Assembly (NCBI RefSeq): GCF_014638275.1
Contig: NZ_BMFJ01000002.1
Location: forward strand, 1 to 64,000
Source of the DNA: Primorskyibacter flagellatus
Lineage (GTDB): Bacteria > Pseudomonadota > Alphaproteobacteria > Rhodobacterales > Rhodobacteraceae
Reading direction: 5' to 3'
DNA length: 64,000 nt
Made by a program: the position numbers and the translations under genes. Shown one piece after another: positions 49,911 to 59,200 of this stretch. Every line of letters begins with the position of its first letter. The stretch's first letter is position 1. Under the pieces are notes generated by a model, which saw only the letters and a program-made list of their open reading frames with translations, had not been told where the DNA came from and did not search any database.

Positions 49911-50516
49911 TCACTGCGCCCATGCGGGACGGCCCGGCACCGGTGCAGCCGCGGGCTGCTGGACCGGCGCCTGCTGGGGCGCTGTCTGCGCGGGCGGCTG
50001 ATAGCCGTGCTGCGCCGCCAGACCCATGACCTGCGCATAGTCGCGATGGTCGGGGGTAACAGCGGCGCGGATCTCGTTCTTCTCCTCGCCCATGGCGTCG
50101 CTGCCGACGTCGATCCGGGCGATGAACTCGATCCCGTCGAGATCGGCGAAGCCCCCGATCCGCCGCGCCGCCTGCGCCTGCGGGGACTGGTCCTTGTCCG
50201 AGATCCCGCGCGCCGAGTTCAGCATGCCGCGCACGAGGCTGCGGCCCATGTTGGCCCAGTCCGGACCCTTGGGGCTGTAGAGACCGATCAGCGTGAAAAT
50301 CTTGCGCCGAGCGTATTGGCCCTCGGTCACGGTAAATTCGCCGTTGAGATACACCGCGCCGGTCGAGCCGCGGGTGGCATAGCCCCCGGTCCAGCCCTGC
50401 GACGGGTCGTCGAAACCGCCGGGGCGGATCGTCAGCCGCACCTTGGCCAGCGTGCCCTTGGGGATGAGGTTCGTGTTGGACTGCGCATCGTTGAAGTCGT
50501 TCCAGAGACCGGACAT
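49911..50516 (-). CDS. SSB-like DNA-binding protein of the recombination module
   Basis: A 201-residue protein. The first ~140 residues are beta-rich (GTLAKVRLTIRPGGFDDPSQGWTGGYATRGSTG, then YLNGEFTVTEGQYARRKIFTLIGLY). The C-terminus is a Pro/Gln/Ala-rich tail ending GRPAWAQ. This resembles DUF669-type OB-fold proteins that accompany Sak4 recombinases. It lies 13 bp after the Sak4-like gene. Identified by context and general fold. Confidence 0.6.
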   Translation of the reverse strand: MSGLWNDFNDAQSNTNLIPKGTLAKVRLTIRPGGFDDPSQGWTGGYATRGSTGAVYLNGEFTVTEGQYARRKIFTLIGLYSPKGPDWANMGRSLVRGMLNSARGISDKDQSPQAQAARRIGGFADLDGIEFIARIDVGSDAMGEEKNEIRAAVTPDHRDYAQVMGLAAQHGYQPPAQTAPQQAPVQQPAAAPVPGRPAWAQ

Positions 50517-50529
50517 GGCTCGGGTCCTT

Positions 50530-51420
50530 TCAGTTGGTGGGATAAGAATCGGTGTCGGTCGCCGTCGGACCGGGCGGTGGGGGCAGCTGCGGCGGCGAAT
50601 AGGTCAGCCGCCGTTCCGCAGGGATCAGCGGGCCGCGGATCTTCTCCATCAACCGGCCGAGATGAGGCTCTTCGACCAGGTCGAGGCGGCCGGAGCGGTC
50701 CTTGGCCGGGTAGCCCCACGGGTTCAGCGTCTGGCAGACGAAAGCCCGCTGAGGCCGGTTCAGCTCGTCCGGAAGGCTGGCCATGGTGATGACCTGATCG
50801 ACGATGCCAGGCAGCTCGAGCCCGGTCTTCGAGCCGTCGATCTGCGGGACGAAGACCTTGCGATTGAAGTCGTCGAGCTTCTCGTCGAGGATCCCGACGA
50901 ACCAGACGTTCTTACCGCGCGTGTGCTGGAGGTGGGTCAGCCAGCCGATCATCTCGCGCCCGTGAAGCCCGTAGGCGCCGCGGACATCGGGTTTCCCGGT
51001 CTTTTCCGAGTGCGCCTCCGGTTGCCCGCGGCACCATTGGAAGCAGAGCCGCCCGGCCACGGTGATCGAGTCGATGAAAACGGTGTCGTATTTGGCGAGG
51101 ACGCGCGGATCGCCGAACCGGCCGCACACCTCGTCGAAATGCGCCTAGCTGTAGGGCTGTTCGGGCCGGAGCGCCGGGTTCGGGCCGCCGATGAAGACCG
51201 CGAAGTCCCGACACTCCTTCCAGGTGCGCGGCCGGACCACGTCGATGTGAAGCCCCTCGATGGCGAGGTCGCCCGCCTCGAGGTCGAAGAACAGCGTGGT
51301 CGAGGCTTCCAGCGTCCAGAGCAGGCTGGTCTTGCCGATCCCGGAGGGGCCAAAGATCACGCCCTTGATGCCCCGCGTCTCTGCCAGTCGCTGATCGGCG
51401 GTGATGATGGGGAGGCTCAC
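50530..51420 (-). pseudogene. Sak4-like RecA-fold recombinase ATPase with internal amber codon
   Basis: About 296 residues if read through. Walker A is FGPSGIGKTSLLWTL near residue 25, and Walker B is DTVFIDSITVAG. Such AAA_24/Sak4 proteins are single-strand annealing recombinases of phages. A TAG at 51145-51147 interrupts the frame after PEQPYS; the next residue resumes as AHFDEV, so a CAG-to-TAG change is the simple explanation. A GTG at 51127-51129 could restart the C-terminal part, but the ATP site would be separate. Probably inactive. Confidence 0.82.
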
Positions 51421-51905
51421 GCGTGGTCCCCCTGCGGCAGGATCGCGATCTTCAGCGCGCCGGTCTTCACGGTTCGGGCGGGCTCGAAGCCCTGCCGGAT
51501 CGCCTCAGGCCAGGCGACATAGGCGCGCTCGGGCACCTTGAAGCTGATCTCAACGTATTCGGACGGGTCGTCGCCGGCGGCACGGATCCGCTCGACCATG
51601 GCGGCGAGCTGGGCCTGGTCCCATTCGACGCGCTTCGGCAGATCGGCGACCACGGTGAATTCGCCATCGGCAAGGCGGACGGTGCCGGTATCCTTGCCGC
51701 AGGCGCGGCGGGCTTCGGCGGCGCGGGTGGCGTAACGGACCTCAAGCGCAGTCGAGAAGCGCGCGGTGACGGCCTTCATCTGCTTGGCGGCAGCATCGAT
51801 CTCACGCTGCATGGCGGCCAGAAGCTCAACCGGAAGCTGGGCGATCTCGCCAGCGGGCAGGTTGATCAGATCGTCGATGTTGGGGATGTTCTGCGGGAAT
51901 GGCAT
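51417..51905 (-). CDS. phage recombination-module protein, coiled-coil N-terminus
   Basis: A 162-residue protein. Residues ~20-65 form a helix or coiled coil (LLAAMQREIDAAAKQMKAVTARF), and a beta-rich part follows (TVRLADGEFTVVADLPKRVEWDQ, EYVEISFKVPERAYVAWP). This is reminiscent of Gp157-like proteins next to Sak4, but I am not certain. ATG 51905 is preferred to 51917 because GGAGG lies between them. The stop overlaps the Sak4-like start by 4 bp. Confidence 0.65.
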   Translation of the reverse strand: MPFPQNIPNIDDLINLPAGEIAQLPVELLAAMQREIDAAAKQMKAVTARFSTALEVRYATRAAEARRACGKDTGTVRLADGEFTVVADLPKRVEWDQAQLAAMVERIRAAGDDPSEYVEISFKVPERAYVAWPEAIRQGFEPARTVKTGALKIAILPQGDHA

Positions 51906-51932
51906 TGGGGCCTCCATAATTGGGGATGGGGG

Positions 51933-52298
51933 TCAGGCGGCCTCGAGGAGGCGCATCGAGAGGGCAGCGCCGGCGGGTCCGGGCTTCGGACGGGCGACGG
52001 CGATGTAGGCGAAGTGGTCGGGGCCGAGCCGGGCCTGCACGAGGTGGACGAGCCGCTGCTCGGCGGCGCGCAGCGCAGCGGCGGCGACACCGCGCAGGGT
52101 GCGCTGGCGCTCGGGCGTGAGGTTCGAGACGGCCCCGGTGGCGTCGACGGCGAGGAACCCGCGGTGATAGACCAGCGCCTCGCCCGGGGCGGCCTGCGCG
52201 ATCCAGGCGGAAAGCCCCATCTCGTCGAGCGCGGGACCGGCGGCGCCGAAGATCGACACGACGCGGCTGCCGTGGATGGCGGAGCGGCGTTCCATCAT
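51933..52298 (-). CDS. hypothetical phage early protein
   Basis: A 121-residue protein (GEALVYHRGFLAVDATGAVSNLTPERQRTLRGVAAAALRAAEQRLVHLVQ). It has a short beta part followed by a long helix. The start overlaps the HTH gene stop. No family recognised. It is carried in the early operon between the HTH regulator and the recombination genes. Confidence 0.6.
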   Translation of the reverse strand: MMERRSAIHGSRVVSIFGAAGPALDEMGLSAWIAQAAPGEALVYHRGFLAVDATGAVSNLTPERQRTLRGVAAAALRAAEQRLVHLVQARLGPDHFAYIAVARPKPGPAGAALSMRLLEAA

Positions 52299-52501
52299 GC
52301 CGCCCCCCGCGCGCTGTCAGCGGTATGCGTGAGCTGGTCCTTCTCGAAGGCCAGGATGTCCTCGAGCCGGTAGACCACCCGGCCGCCGAGTTTCATGTAG
52401 GCGGGGCCTTCCCCGGCCCATCGCCAGCGCTCGAGCGTGCGGTGCGAGATCGTCCAGCGCCGCGCGAGCTCCTTTTGTGTGAGACAGGTCTTCTGCTGCA
52501 T
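52295..52501 (-). CDS. excisionase-like helix-turn-helix protein (prophage)
   Basis: A 68-residue DNA-binding protein nearly identical in its core to the one at 1251-1454 (TQKELARRW, HRTLERWRW, YMKLGGRVVYR). It lies in the early operon, where it could act as an excision factor or transcription regulator. It is co-translated with the following gene by a 4-bp overlap. Confidence 0.78.
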   Translation of the reverse strand: MQQKTCLTQKELARRWTISHRTLERWRWAGEGPAYMKLGGRVVYRLEDILAFEKDQLTHTADSARGAA

Positions 52502-52702
52502 CGTCGTCTCCCGGTGTCGTTTGTCGGGAGCACGATGCGAAATCCCGCGAGGGGATGTCGTCAGGATCGGAGTGGGATTGTCAGGAGCATTTCAATCCAA
52601 GGTAGAACGGCCCTGTGGGGGATCGCCATCCCCCTCTCATCCCCCGGCGCATCCCACCGCAGGGGATGGGGTGGGCACGCGGATGGGAGGGATGACGCGG
52701 GC

Positions 52703-53386
52703 TCAGAGCCCGAGCAGGCGATAGGCGCCGCGGCCGTCCGACTCGATCAGCAGGCGCCAGTTCTTCTTCGACTTGAAGACGTCCGACATCTTGAGGCTAC
52801 GCGACCCCGCGGCGGCGAGGATCGCCTTTCCGCTCTGCCAAGGCTCGCCCCGCCCGGCAGCCTCGTGCATCGCGCGCACGACCTGCGCCTGAATCGCGCC
52901 CAGCCGGAAGTGCTGACCGTTGCAGCGGACATCCTGGTAGTCGGCGGAGGCATGGAACGCGCCGGGTCGTGGGCCGGCAGCCGCTCCGGCAAATCCCGTC
53001 TCGGCCTCGAAGCGGTCACGCTCGTCCCGCCTGAGGAAAAGATCGCGCTGCCGCACGGTGATGAGCTCTCGCTCCCCTGTCAGGCAGGCATAGTCGGCCT
53101 TGTGCGAGCGGAAGCGGCTGAGCTTCACCTCGCCATGCCGGAACAGCTGGAAGACGTCATGGGCGTGGAGATCCAGGAGCCCGTTGAACGGGCCCCGCTC
53201 GAACGGCACGGAGAATCGCTCTCCCTCTGGTGTCTCCTCGTAGTCGCCGAGCTCGACGGCCAGGTTGAACACCCGGATCGATAGCCGCAGCTGGTCGTTC
53301 TCGGCCAGGTAGACGAGGTCCGCCTCGGACATGGACCAGCGCTCGAGGATCTCCGGCAGGGTGAAATACGACTTCTCGATCTCCAT
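52703..53386 (-). CDS. early phage protein divergent from the repressor
   Basis: A 227-residue protein (EKSYFTLPEILERWSMSEADLVYLAENDQLRLSIRV at the N-terminus, which looks like a DNA-binding helix region; ERDRFEAETGF in the middle; and a C-terminal helical domain SGKAILAAAGSRSLKMSDVF). It is transcribed away from the S24 repressor, in the position of a Cro-like or early regulator. I do not recognise the family. Its upstream region shares the repressor operators. Confidence 0.6.
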   Translation of the reverse strand: MEIEKSYFTLPEILERWSMSEADLVYLAENDQLRLSIRVFNLAVELGDYEETPEGERFSVPFERGPFNGLLDLHAHDVFQLFRHGEVKLSRFRSHKADYACLTGERELITVRQRDLFLRRDERDRFEAETGFAGAAAGPRPGAFHASADYQDVRCNGQHFRLGAIQAQVVRAMHEAAGRGEPWQSGKAILAAAGSRSLKMSDVFKSKKNWRLLIESDGRGAYRLLGL

Positions 53387-53407
53387 CCGGACCCCCGATT
53401 CCCATGT

Positions 53408-53464
53408 GCGATTGTTTATGTTTTGTTCTAATCGCTTGACGGGTCCGCATCAATCCTGTTTTAT
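53408..53464 (+). promoter_or_regulatory. repressor promoter and candidate operator
   Basis: A 6-bp perfect inverted repeat (GCGATT at 53408-53413 and AATCGC at 53430-53435) lies in the divergent gap. Right beside it is a promoter-like pair for the repressor: TTGACG (53436-53441), 17-bp spacer, TTTTAT (53459-53464). The spacing matches sigma70 promoters and the operator abuts the -35. Confidence 0.5.
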
Positions 53465-53495
53465 CCTATTTCATCCACATACCCTTGGGGAAAAC

Positions 53496-54173
53496 ATGAC
53501 CGAGCAGCACACCCTGGCCGAACGCCTGCGGGCCCGCGCCCAACAGCTCGGCCTGACGCCTGCCCATGTCGCCGAGATGGCCGGCGTGAACCGCTCCTTC
53601 GTCTACGACATCCTGCGCGGCCGCTCCGCCCGCCCGGGAATCGACCGGCTGACAGAGGTCGCCCGCGTGCTGAAGGTGGACCGCGACTGGCTGATCCACG
53701 GCATCGGCGAGGTGGAGGGCACGCCCCCCTTCGTGGACAATCCCGACGATGCCTTCGTGGCCATCGCGCACGCCACGCCGCGCCCGGCGATGGGCGGCGG
53801 CGCGGTGGTGACCGAAGATGGCGATACGCCCGGCCGCGTCTATCACTTCCGCCAATCGTGGATCCGCCACAAGCTTAAGGCCAGCCCGTCGCAGCTGCGC
53901 ATCATGCACGTCGAGGGCGATAGCATGGCGCCGACGCTCGTGAGCGGCGACGCGGTCCTGGTCGACATGACCCGTCGCGCGCCGAACCCGCCCGGAATCT
54001 TCGTGCTGGACGACGGGATGGGGCTGGTCGCCAAGCGGCTCGAGCACATCCCGAACAGCGACCCGCCCGCGGTCCGCGTCATCTCCGACAACAAGCACTA
54101 CCCCGAATACGAACGAACGGCCGACGAGATCCACATTGTTGGCCGCATCCGTTGGTTCGCGCGGGAGATCTGA
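53496..54173 (+). CDS. S24-family phage repressor (LexA/CI-like)
   Basis: A 225-residue repressor. The N-terminal HTH (LGLTPAHVAEMAGVNRSFVYDILRG) occupies residues ~19-42. The C-terminal S24 peptidase domain has the catalytic Ser143 in VEGDSMAPTL and Lys180 in GLVAKRL. Such repressors maintain lysogeny and cleave themselves after RecA activation. ATG 53496 is chosen after a GGGG-rich site; the longer frame starts inside the divergent gene. It sits opposite the early operon. Confidence 0.92.
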   Translation: MTEQHTLAERLRARAQQLGLTPAHVAEMAGVNRSFVYDILRGRSARPGIDRLTEVARVLKVDRDWLIHGIGEVEGTPPFVDNPDDAFVAIAHATPRPAMGGGAVVTEDGDTPGRVYHFRQSWIRHKLKASPSQLRIMHVEGDSMAPTLVSGDAVLVDMTRRAPNPPGIFVLDDGMGLVAKRLEHIPNSDPPAVRVISDNKHYPEYERTADEIHIVGRIRWFAREI

Positions 54174-54174
54174 G

Positions 54175-54906
54175 GTGATCGCGCTGCGGGAGATGGACGA
54201 TGCCGATCCGGCGCTGGCGTTCTCGCCGCTGGTACGCGGGATGGAGAAGACCTTCGCTTGGATCGGCGAGCATGGCGGCGTCCCCCTGACGCCGTCCAAG
54301 GGGTTCAAGCGGGTGTTCGTGCACTGGGCCGCGGCCGCGTTCCACTGGCCCGGTCACACCGAGGCGGACCTCTTCGCCGTCAACAAGGTGCTGAACGAGC
54401 CCGACTTCGCCCCGCTCATGGTCCTGCACGACCTGATGATCGCGATGAAGCTTGGCCGACACTACAAGGGAGAGTTCCGCCTGACCAAGGCAGGCCAGGC
54501 GCTGGTCGGCCATCCCGGTCGGATCTTCGGCGCGGTCGTCCCGTTCTTTCTGTTTCAGATCAACCACGGCAGCATGTCGCGCTTCGACGACGCGCCGATC
54601 CTTGGCAACTGGGACGTGTTCCTGAACGTGCTGAACGTCGAGACAGAAGACGGTGCCACCGGCGCCCATCTCCGACGCGTGTTCTTCGGCGAGCCTAAAA
54701 CTGGACCGTTCCCGCGCTACGACGAGGTGATGGGACAGCTCTACATTCAGGTGCTGCGCCCGCTCTGCTGGGCGGGGCTGCTGCAGCAGGAGCGCGGAAC
54801 GCCCGGCTATCGCTTCGAAGAGGCGGTGTTCATGAAGACGCCGCTGTGGCAGGCCGCGCTGAGGCTGGAGACGGATGGGATGGTCCGAGAGGCGACGCGG
54901 CATTGA
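54175..54906 (+). CDS. uncharacterised protein downstream of the repressor
   Basis: A 243-residue protein starting at GTG 54175, one base after the repressor stop. An alternative ATG is at 54193. It is rich in aromatic residues (FKRVFVHWAAAAFHWPGH, GAVVPFFLFQINH). A helical core (HDLMIAMKLGRHYKGEFRLTKAGQALVG) has winged-helix character. No family recognised. Probably co-transcribed with the repressor, so it may be expressed in the lysogen. Confidence 0.6.
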   Translation: MIALREMDDADPALAFSPLVRGMEKTFAWIGEHGGVPLTPSKGFKRVFVHWAAAAFHWPGHTEADLFAVNKVLNEPDFAPLMVLHDLMIAMKLGRHYKGEFRLTKAGQALVGHPGRIFGAVVPFFLFQINHGSMSRFDDAPILGNWDVFLNVLNVETEDGATGAHLRRVFFGEPKTGPFPRYDEVMGQLYIQVLRPLCWAGLLQQERGTPGYRFEEAVFMKTPLWQAALRLETDGMVREATRH

Positions 54907-55073
54907 GGCACATATGGTCCAGTTCGTCTGTCCATCGGGCTACAGCGCGCTGGTGCTGCGGTTTCCACAGAGGCGACCAACATATTTCGAACAGTTCGCG
55001 CTTTCGGCTAAGCCTGCCCAATGCTTTATACAATCTTGGCAGTTCGTAGGTCGTCGCAAAAGGAAGTTCTTTC

Positions 55074-58000
55074 ATGCCAATCTTTGACATTCCGAGCAAC
55101 CGCCTGGTCGATCTATCGGATGCTGATCTTCGCGAACTGATCGCTCGGTTATGCGAGGCCGAACGCGAACGGCAAGGCGGTCATCGGAATGAGGTTCGTT
55201 GGGGAGGAAGCCAGACGGCTGCCGATGGCGGTCTCGACGTCGTGGTCGAGCCTACCGGTCCGTTCATTGCGGCTGGCCCTCTCGCGCGACGAGACGTTGG
55301 GATTCAGGTGAAAGCCGCCGATCTCACTCCCGGCGCCATCGTCACCGAGATGCGTCCCGGAGGGAATCTACGCCCCGCGATCTCGGCAATTGCAGCTCGA
55401 GGTGGCTCCTATCTCATCGCGAGCGCCGGGGCGAACTGCTCAGAGGCCATGCTCAAACGCCGCGTCGATGCCATGCGTGAAGCTGTCGCCGATGACCCGA
55501 ATGGGACAAGACTGGAGCTGGCACTCCTGGACCGCAATGCCATCAGTCGATGGGTCAGTACACATCCCTCAGTGGCTGCTTGGCTACGCAGGCGCCTGGA
55601 CCTTCCTATCCTCGCGGGCTGGCAGCCGTTTGGACGCTGGTCATCGACTCCGGAAGGAGAAGTTGACGATTTGATCTGCGAGGAAGGGCTTGTTTTTCAT
55701 ATTGAGCGCCGCGCTCCCATCCGAAATCTGCCTGAAGCGCTCGACGAGATAAGAAAACTGGTTCGTGATGGCACGGGTGCTGTGCGCATCGCCGGCCTTT
55801 CCGGAATTGGCAAGAGTCGGATAGCCCAAGCACTCTTCGAGCCGATAGGGTCCGTTTCGGCCTTGCCAGTTTCTCATGCGGTCTACACAGACTTGGGCCA
55901 TTCTCCCAATCCTACACCAACTGGAATGCTGGAAGCACTGATTGAACGCAGCGCTCCAGCAGTTCTTGTTGTGGACAATTGCCCGCCCGACACTCACCAA
56001 GCACTAGCGCGGAAATTGGCAGAACGCCCTGGAGCCGTCCGGCTGGTCACGGTCGAGTATGACGTCCGCAATGATCGCCCGGAAGAAACAGACGTCATTC
56101 GCGTCGAGGCCGAGGGCTCCGACATTGTCGAAGCCCTACTTCGCCGTCGGCGCACCGATCTTTCCACGGGAGATGCCCGACGACTGGCCGAACTTGCGCA
56201 AGGTAACGCTCGGCTTGGCTTCGCATTGGCTCAGGCAATCCCCCAGACTGGAAGCCTCACCGCATTCGATGACGCGACGCTTTTTGATCGTTTGTTCTGG
56301 CAACGCGAGGAACGAAACGAGGAGCTGGCTCGAGCCGCTGAGGTTCTATCTTTGGTCTACTCCTTTGAAGTGGACGGAGATGAGCAACCGGATGAACTCC
56401 TCTTCCTCGGTTCTCTTGCCGAGTTGTCGCGTGGGGCAATGCATCGGCACGCCAGTACCCTCCTCGACAGGGGCCTTGCGCAAGCAAGAAGCAGATGGCG
56501 TGCAGTACTGCCTCATGCTCTCGCCAACCGCCTCGCCCGAAAGGCGCTGAGATCAATCCCGTTCCGGAATATCGCCGACGGCTTTGCCGACAAACCGCGC
56601 CTTCGCCGGTCACTTGCTCGACGGCTCTCTTACCTTCACGATTGCGATGAGGCTCGACGCATTGTGAACCGATGGATGGAGACTGGCGGACCGGTGCATG
56701 GTACCGCGCCGGATCTCCAGGTGCTCGAGGCAGTGTGCCATTTGGTCCCTGAAGATGCGCTCCACGTTGTCAATGCAATGGCCGCCGCTATTGCGGCGGC
56801 GCCGGAAGAATTTCTTCACCTTGACAGTTTGACCCGAATGATCGCGCGGATTGCACATTCTGAGGTCATGTTCCCTCAGGCCTGCGAAACCCTCGTTTCA
56901 CTTGCTATTACTTTTGACGAGCAACGAGCCTCCAATGCAGATGACGTGCTGAGCAGTCTTTTTGGCCTGTACCTCTCAGGGACGTTGGCAAAGACTGAAG
57001 CCCGCGTACAGGTGGCAAGCCAGTATCTTCTTGCGAACAATGCGAACCAGAATTCGCGGGGGGTCAGCATGCTCAAGTCGGCCTTACGAACAGGCCACTG
57101 GTCTTCTTCGATCCTCTCATTCGATGACGCTCGTCCGGATTCCTTTGGCTGGGAACCGCGTGGGGCTGAGGTTGTAGACTGGTTCTCCCGGTGGTTGGAA
57201 TTGGCAGCGCACACTGCCTTGGCAGGGCCGGTAGAAGTACGAGACAGCGTTAGAAAAGCACTCTCCGACGAGATTGACGGAATCTGGCGGCGCGTACCGA
57301 CTCTTCGCTCGAAAATCGATGCTATTGCGCGTCAGTTGCACGAAGAGGCACCTTGGGTGGAGGGGTGGCATGCGCTCCGGCGAATGCGATACCTGTTAAA
57401 TAAGCGTGGCTCGGAGCTTTCTGCGGAAGACTCGGCGCTGCTGCAAAAGCTCATCGACGATATGGCCCCCACGGACCTTTCCGCCCGAGTCCGCGCCGAA
57501 ACCGTACGTGGTTGGGACCTCGATTCCGAAGACGACGATCACAGGGCCGCTGAGGCTAGGCGCACCGAACGGTTGGAGCTCCTTGGACAAGAATTGGCAG
57601 CTTCCCCAGATGTGCTCCAAGCGATCGGGAGAGACCTGTTCGAGCACAAAGGCCGGCCCCTCTACTCTCTCGGCATCGGGTTGGTTCAGGGAAATCGCGA
57701 ACCGAGACGGACGTGGGAAATCCTACGCGATTTGTATTTGAGCGATCCCGACAAACCGCAACAGGTTGGCTTTCTCTCTGGACTACTGCACCAGCTGGAC
57801 GAGAGCAGCCCAGCAGTTGCGGAATCTATTAGGGCTGAGTGTCGCGTAACGCCTGGCCTCCGACGCATTTATTCAGTCTTTCTTCCCAAAGGCGTTCTTT
57901 CCGAGGATGAACTTGAAAACGTTGTTGAGATCGCTGGCGAAGCAGAAACCGCCGCGTGGCTACTACACGATATAGCTTGGCGTGAAGAGCGTGAACTGAA

Positions 58001-58838
58001 TGACGAGCAGCGTGTTCGGCTTCTTCGATCACTGTCGGGAAGAGAGGGCGGGGCACTTCTTGTGGTGGATGCACTCAGAATGCTGGGGTTTGTCGAGAAG
58101 AGTTCACGCGACGCTTGGCCAGAGGAGCTCAACGCTACAGGGGTGGATGCGGTGATCGCCATCATCACAAATGAAGAAATCAACTCGAACATCGATCATG
58201 ACATGGCTGAAGCACTGTCGTACTGCATGCGAGATGAGAGTTCCGCTCTTGCAGAGCGGTGTATGGATGCGATCATCGCGCGGGCAGCGCGGCGCTATGG
58301 AAGCACATATGATGTTGAGCGTACGCTTGCTGAGTTGGCACGCAAATCGCCTCAGATCTTTCTTTCTAGACTGTTCCCCGATGGAAAGGACGGACCTTCA
58401 ATCCGCCTTCGTAGCGGCTTAGATCGGGACTGTCTGATCCATGTGCCAGTGAACCCACTGATCGAATGGTGCCGCGAAGATCCCATTCGCTGGTCCAAGG
58501 TTGCGCCAAACATCTCGCCATTTGCGCGAGCCTCTCAGGACAACGATGAAGTAAGCGAGATTTCACCCCAAGCTTTGGGGTTTCTCAACGCCGCGCCTTG
58601 CCCCGAGCAAGTCGTGGAGGCCTATCTCGAATACCTCGCGCCGATGAGCTGGTCTGGCAGCAGAGCGGATATCATGGAAAGCCGCTTGAAGAGTGTTGAA
58701 ACGCTAGTTGGCCATCCCGCTCCCGAGGTCCGGCATACCATCGCTCGTCTAGCTCCGGGGATTCGCGCGAAAATTGGTCGTATCCGCGAGGCCGAGCAGG
58801 AGGAAGAGCGCGAGCGAGACCAACGATTCGAGTGGTGA
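55074..58838 (+). CDS. nuclease-STAND ATPase, Avs-like defence candidate
   Basis: A 1254-residue multidomain protein. The N-terminal ~170 residues look like a PD-(D/E)XK nuclease: DGGLDVVVE (Asp55) and GIQVKA (Gln78-Lys80). A STAND-type ATPase follows, with Walker A GLSGIGKSR at 241-249 and Walker B AVLVVDN at 296-302. From about residue 430 to the end is helical repeat sequence typical of STAND sensors. Avs proteins have the same plan (effector, STAND, sensor) and cut DNA on sensing phage terminase or portal, but are usually longer. It has its own promoter-like region (54907-55073) and an AGGA site. This looks like prophage cargo with defence function; the family is unfamiliar to me. Confidence 0.7.
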   Translation: MPIFDIPSNRLVDLSDADLRELIARLCEAERERQGGHRNEVRWGGSQTAADGGLDVVVEPTGPFIAAGPLARRDVGIQVKAADLTPGAIVTEMRPGGNLRPAISAIAARGGSYLIASAGANCSEAMLKRRVDAMREAVADDPNGTRLELALLDRNAISRWVSTHPSVAAWLRRRLDLPILAGWQPFGRWSSTPEGEVDDLICEEGLVFHIERRAPIRNLPEALDEIRKLVRDGTGAVRIAGLSGIGKSRIAQALFEPIGSVSALPVSHAVYTDLGHSPNPTPTGMLEALIERSAPAVLVVDNCPPDTHQALARKLAERPGAVRLVTVEYDVRNDRPEETDVIRVEAEGSDIVEALLRRRRTDLSTGDARRLAELAQGNARLGFALAQAIPQTGSLTAFDDATLFDRLFWQREERNEELARAAEVLSLVYSFEVDGDEQPDELLFLGSLAELSRGAMHRHASTLLDRGLAQARSRWRAVLPHALANRLARKALRSIPFRNIADGFADKPRLRRSLARRLSYLHDCDEARRIVNRWMETGGPVHGTAPDLQVLEAVCHLVPEDALHVVNAMAAAIAAAPEEFLHLDSLTRMIARIAHSEVMFPQACETLVSLAITFDEQRASNADDVLSSLFGLYLSGTLAKTEARVQVASQYLLANNANQNSRGVSMLKSALRTGHWSSSILSFDDARPDSFGWEPRGAEVVDWFSRWLELAAHTALAGPVEVRDSVRKALSDEIDGIWRRVPTLRSKIDAIARQLHEEAPWVEGWHALRRMRYLLNKRGSELSAEDSALLQKLIDDMAPTDLSARVRAETVRGWDLDSEDDDHRAAEARRTERLELLGQELAASPDVLQAIGRDLFEHKGRPLYSLGIGLVQGNREPRRTWEILRDLYLSDPDKPQQVGFLSGLLHQLDESSPAVAESIRAECRVTPGLRRIYSVFLPKGVLSEDELENVVEIAGEAETAAWLLHDIAWREERELNDEQRVRLLRSLSGREGGALLVVDALRMLGFVEKSSRDAWPEELNATGVDAVIAIITNEEINSNIDHDMAEALSYCMRDESSALAERCMDAIIARAARRYGSTYDVERTLAELARKSPQIFLSRLFPDGKDGPSIRLRSGLDRDCLIHVPVNPLIEWCREDPIRWSKVAPNISPFARASQDNDEVSEISPQALGFLNAAPCPEQVVEAYLEYLAPMSWSGSRADIMESRLKSVETLVGHPAPEVRHTIARLAPGIRAKIGRIREAEQEEERERDQRFEW

Positions 58839-58981
58839 TCTTCATGGTGCGATCGTCTACGCATCGCGTCCGCTCAGCTTCCTTGGTCTTCGCTTGGTTA
58901 CGACAACCTATTGTTTTAACTTGAATTCCCCCGCCGCGACCGGCGAACACAGAGCAAACCGCCTCAGGAGGTTCGCTCCCC

Positions 58982-59200
58982 ATGCAAGACGACATCGCCT
59001 TCGCGCCGCCGGCTGAGACGCTCACCACCGATGAGCGGCTGGCGGAACTGGCCGCCATGCTCGCCAGCGCCATCGCGCGCACCAACCCGCGGGAAACGAA
59101 CGAGAATTCTCCGCTCGACGGAGACAGTTCGCTGGACATTCTCGCCCTCAGACGCCGTCGTCGGAGACATGTGCAAAACCGAGTTGGAGACGACGTATGA
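58982..59200 (+). CDS. small protein ahead of the DUF2924 gene
   Basis: A 72-residue acidic/helical protein (TTDERLAELAAMLASAIARTNPRE) with an Arg-rich C-terminus. A GGAGG site lies upstream of ATG 58982. The stop overlaps the DUF2924 ATG by 4 bp. It is regularly found in this position in related prophages as far as I recall. Function unknown. Confidence 0.65.
   Translation: MQDDIAFAPPAETLTTDERLAELAAMLASAIARTNPRETNENSPLDGDSSLDILALRRRRRRHVQNRVGDDV

Noticed and set aside
52617..52634. Hairpin GGGGGAT/ATCCCCC as terminator of the 52703-53386 gene
   Set aside because: A perfect 7-bp stem, but there is no T-tract on the minus strand, so function is unsupported.
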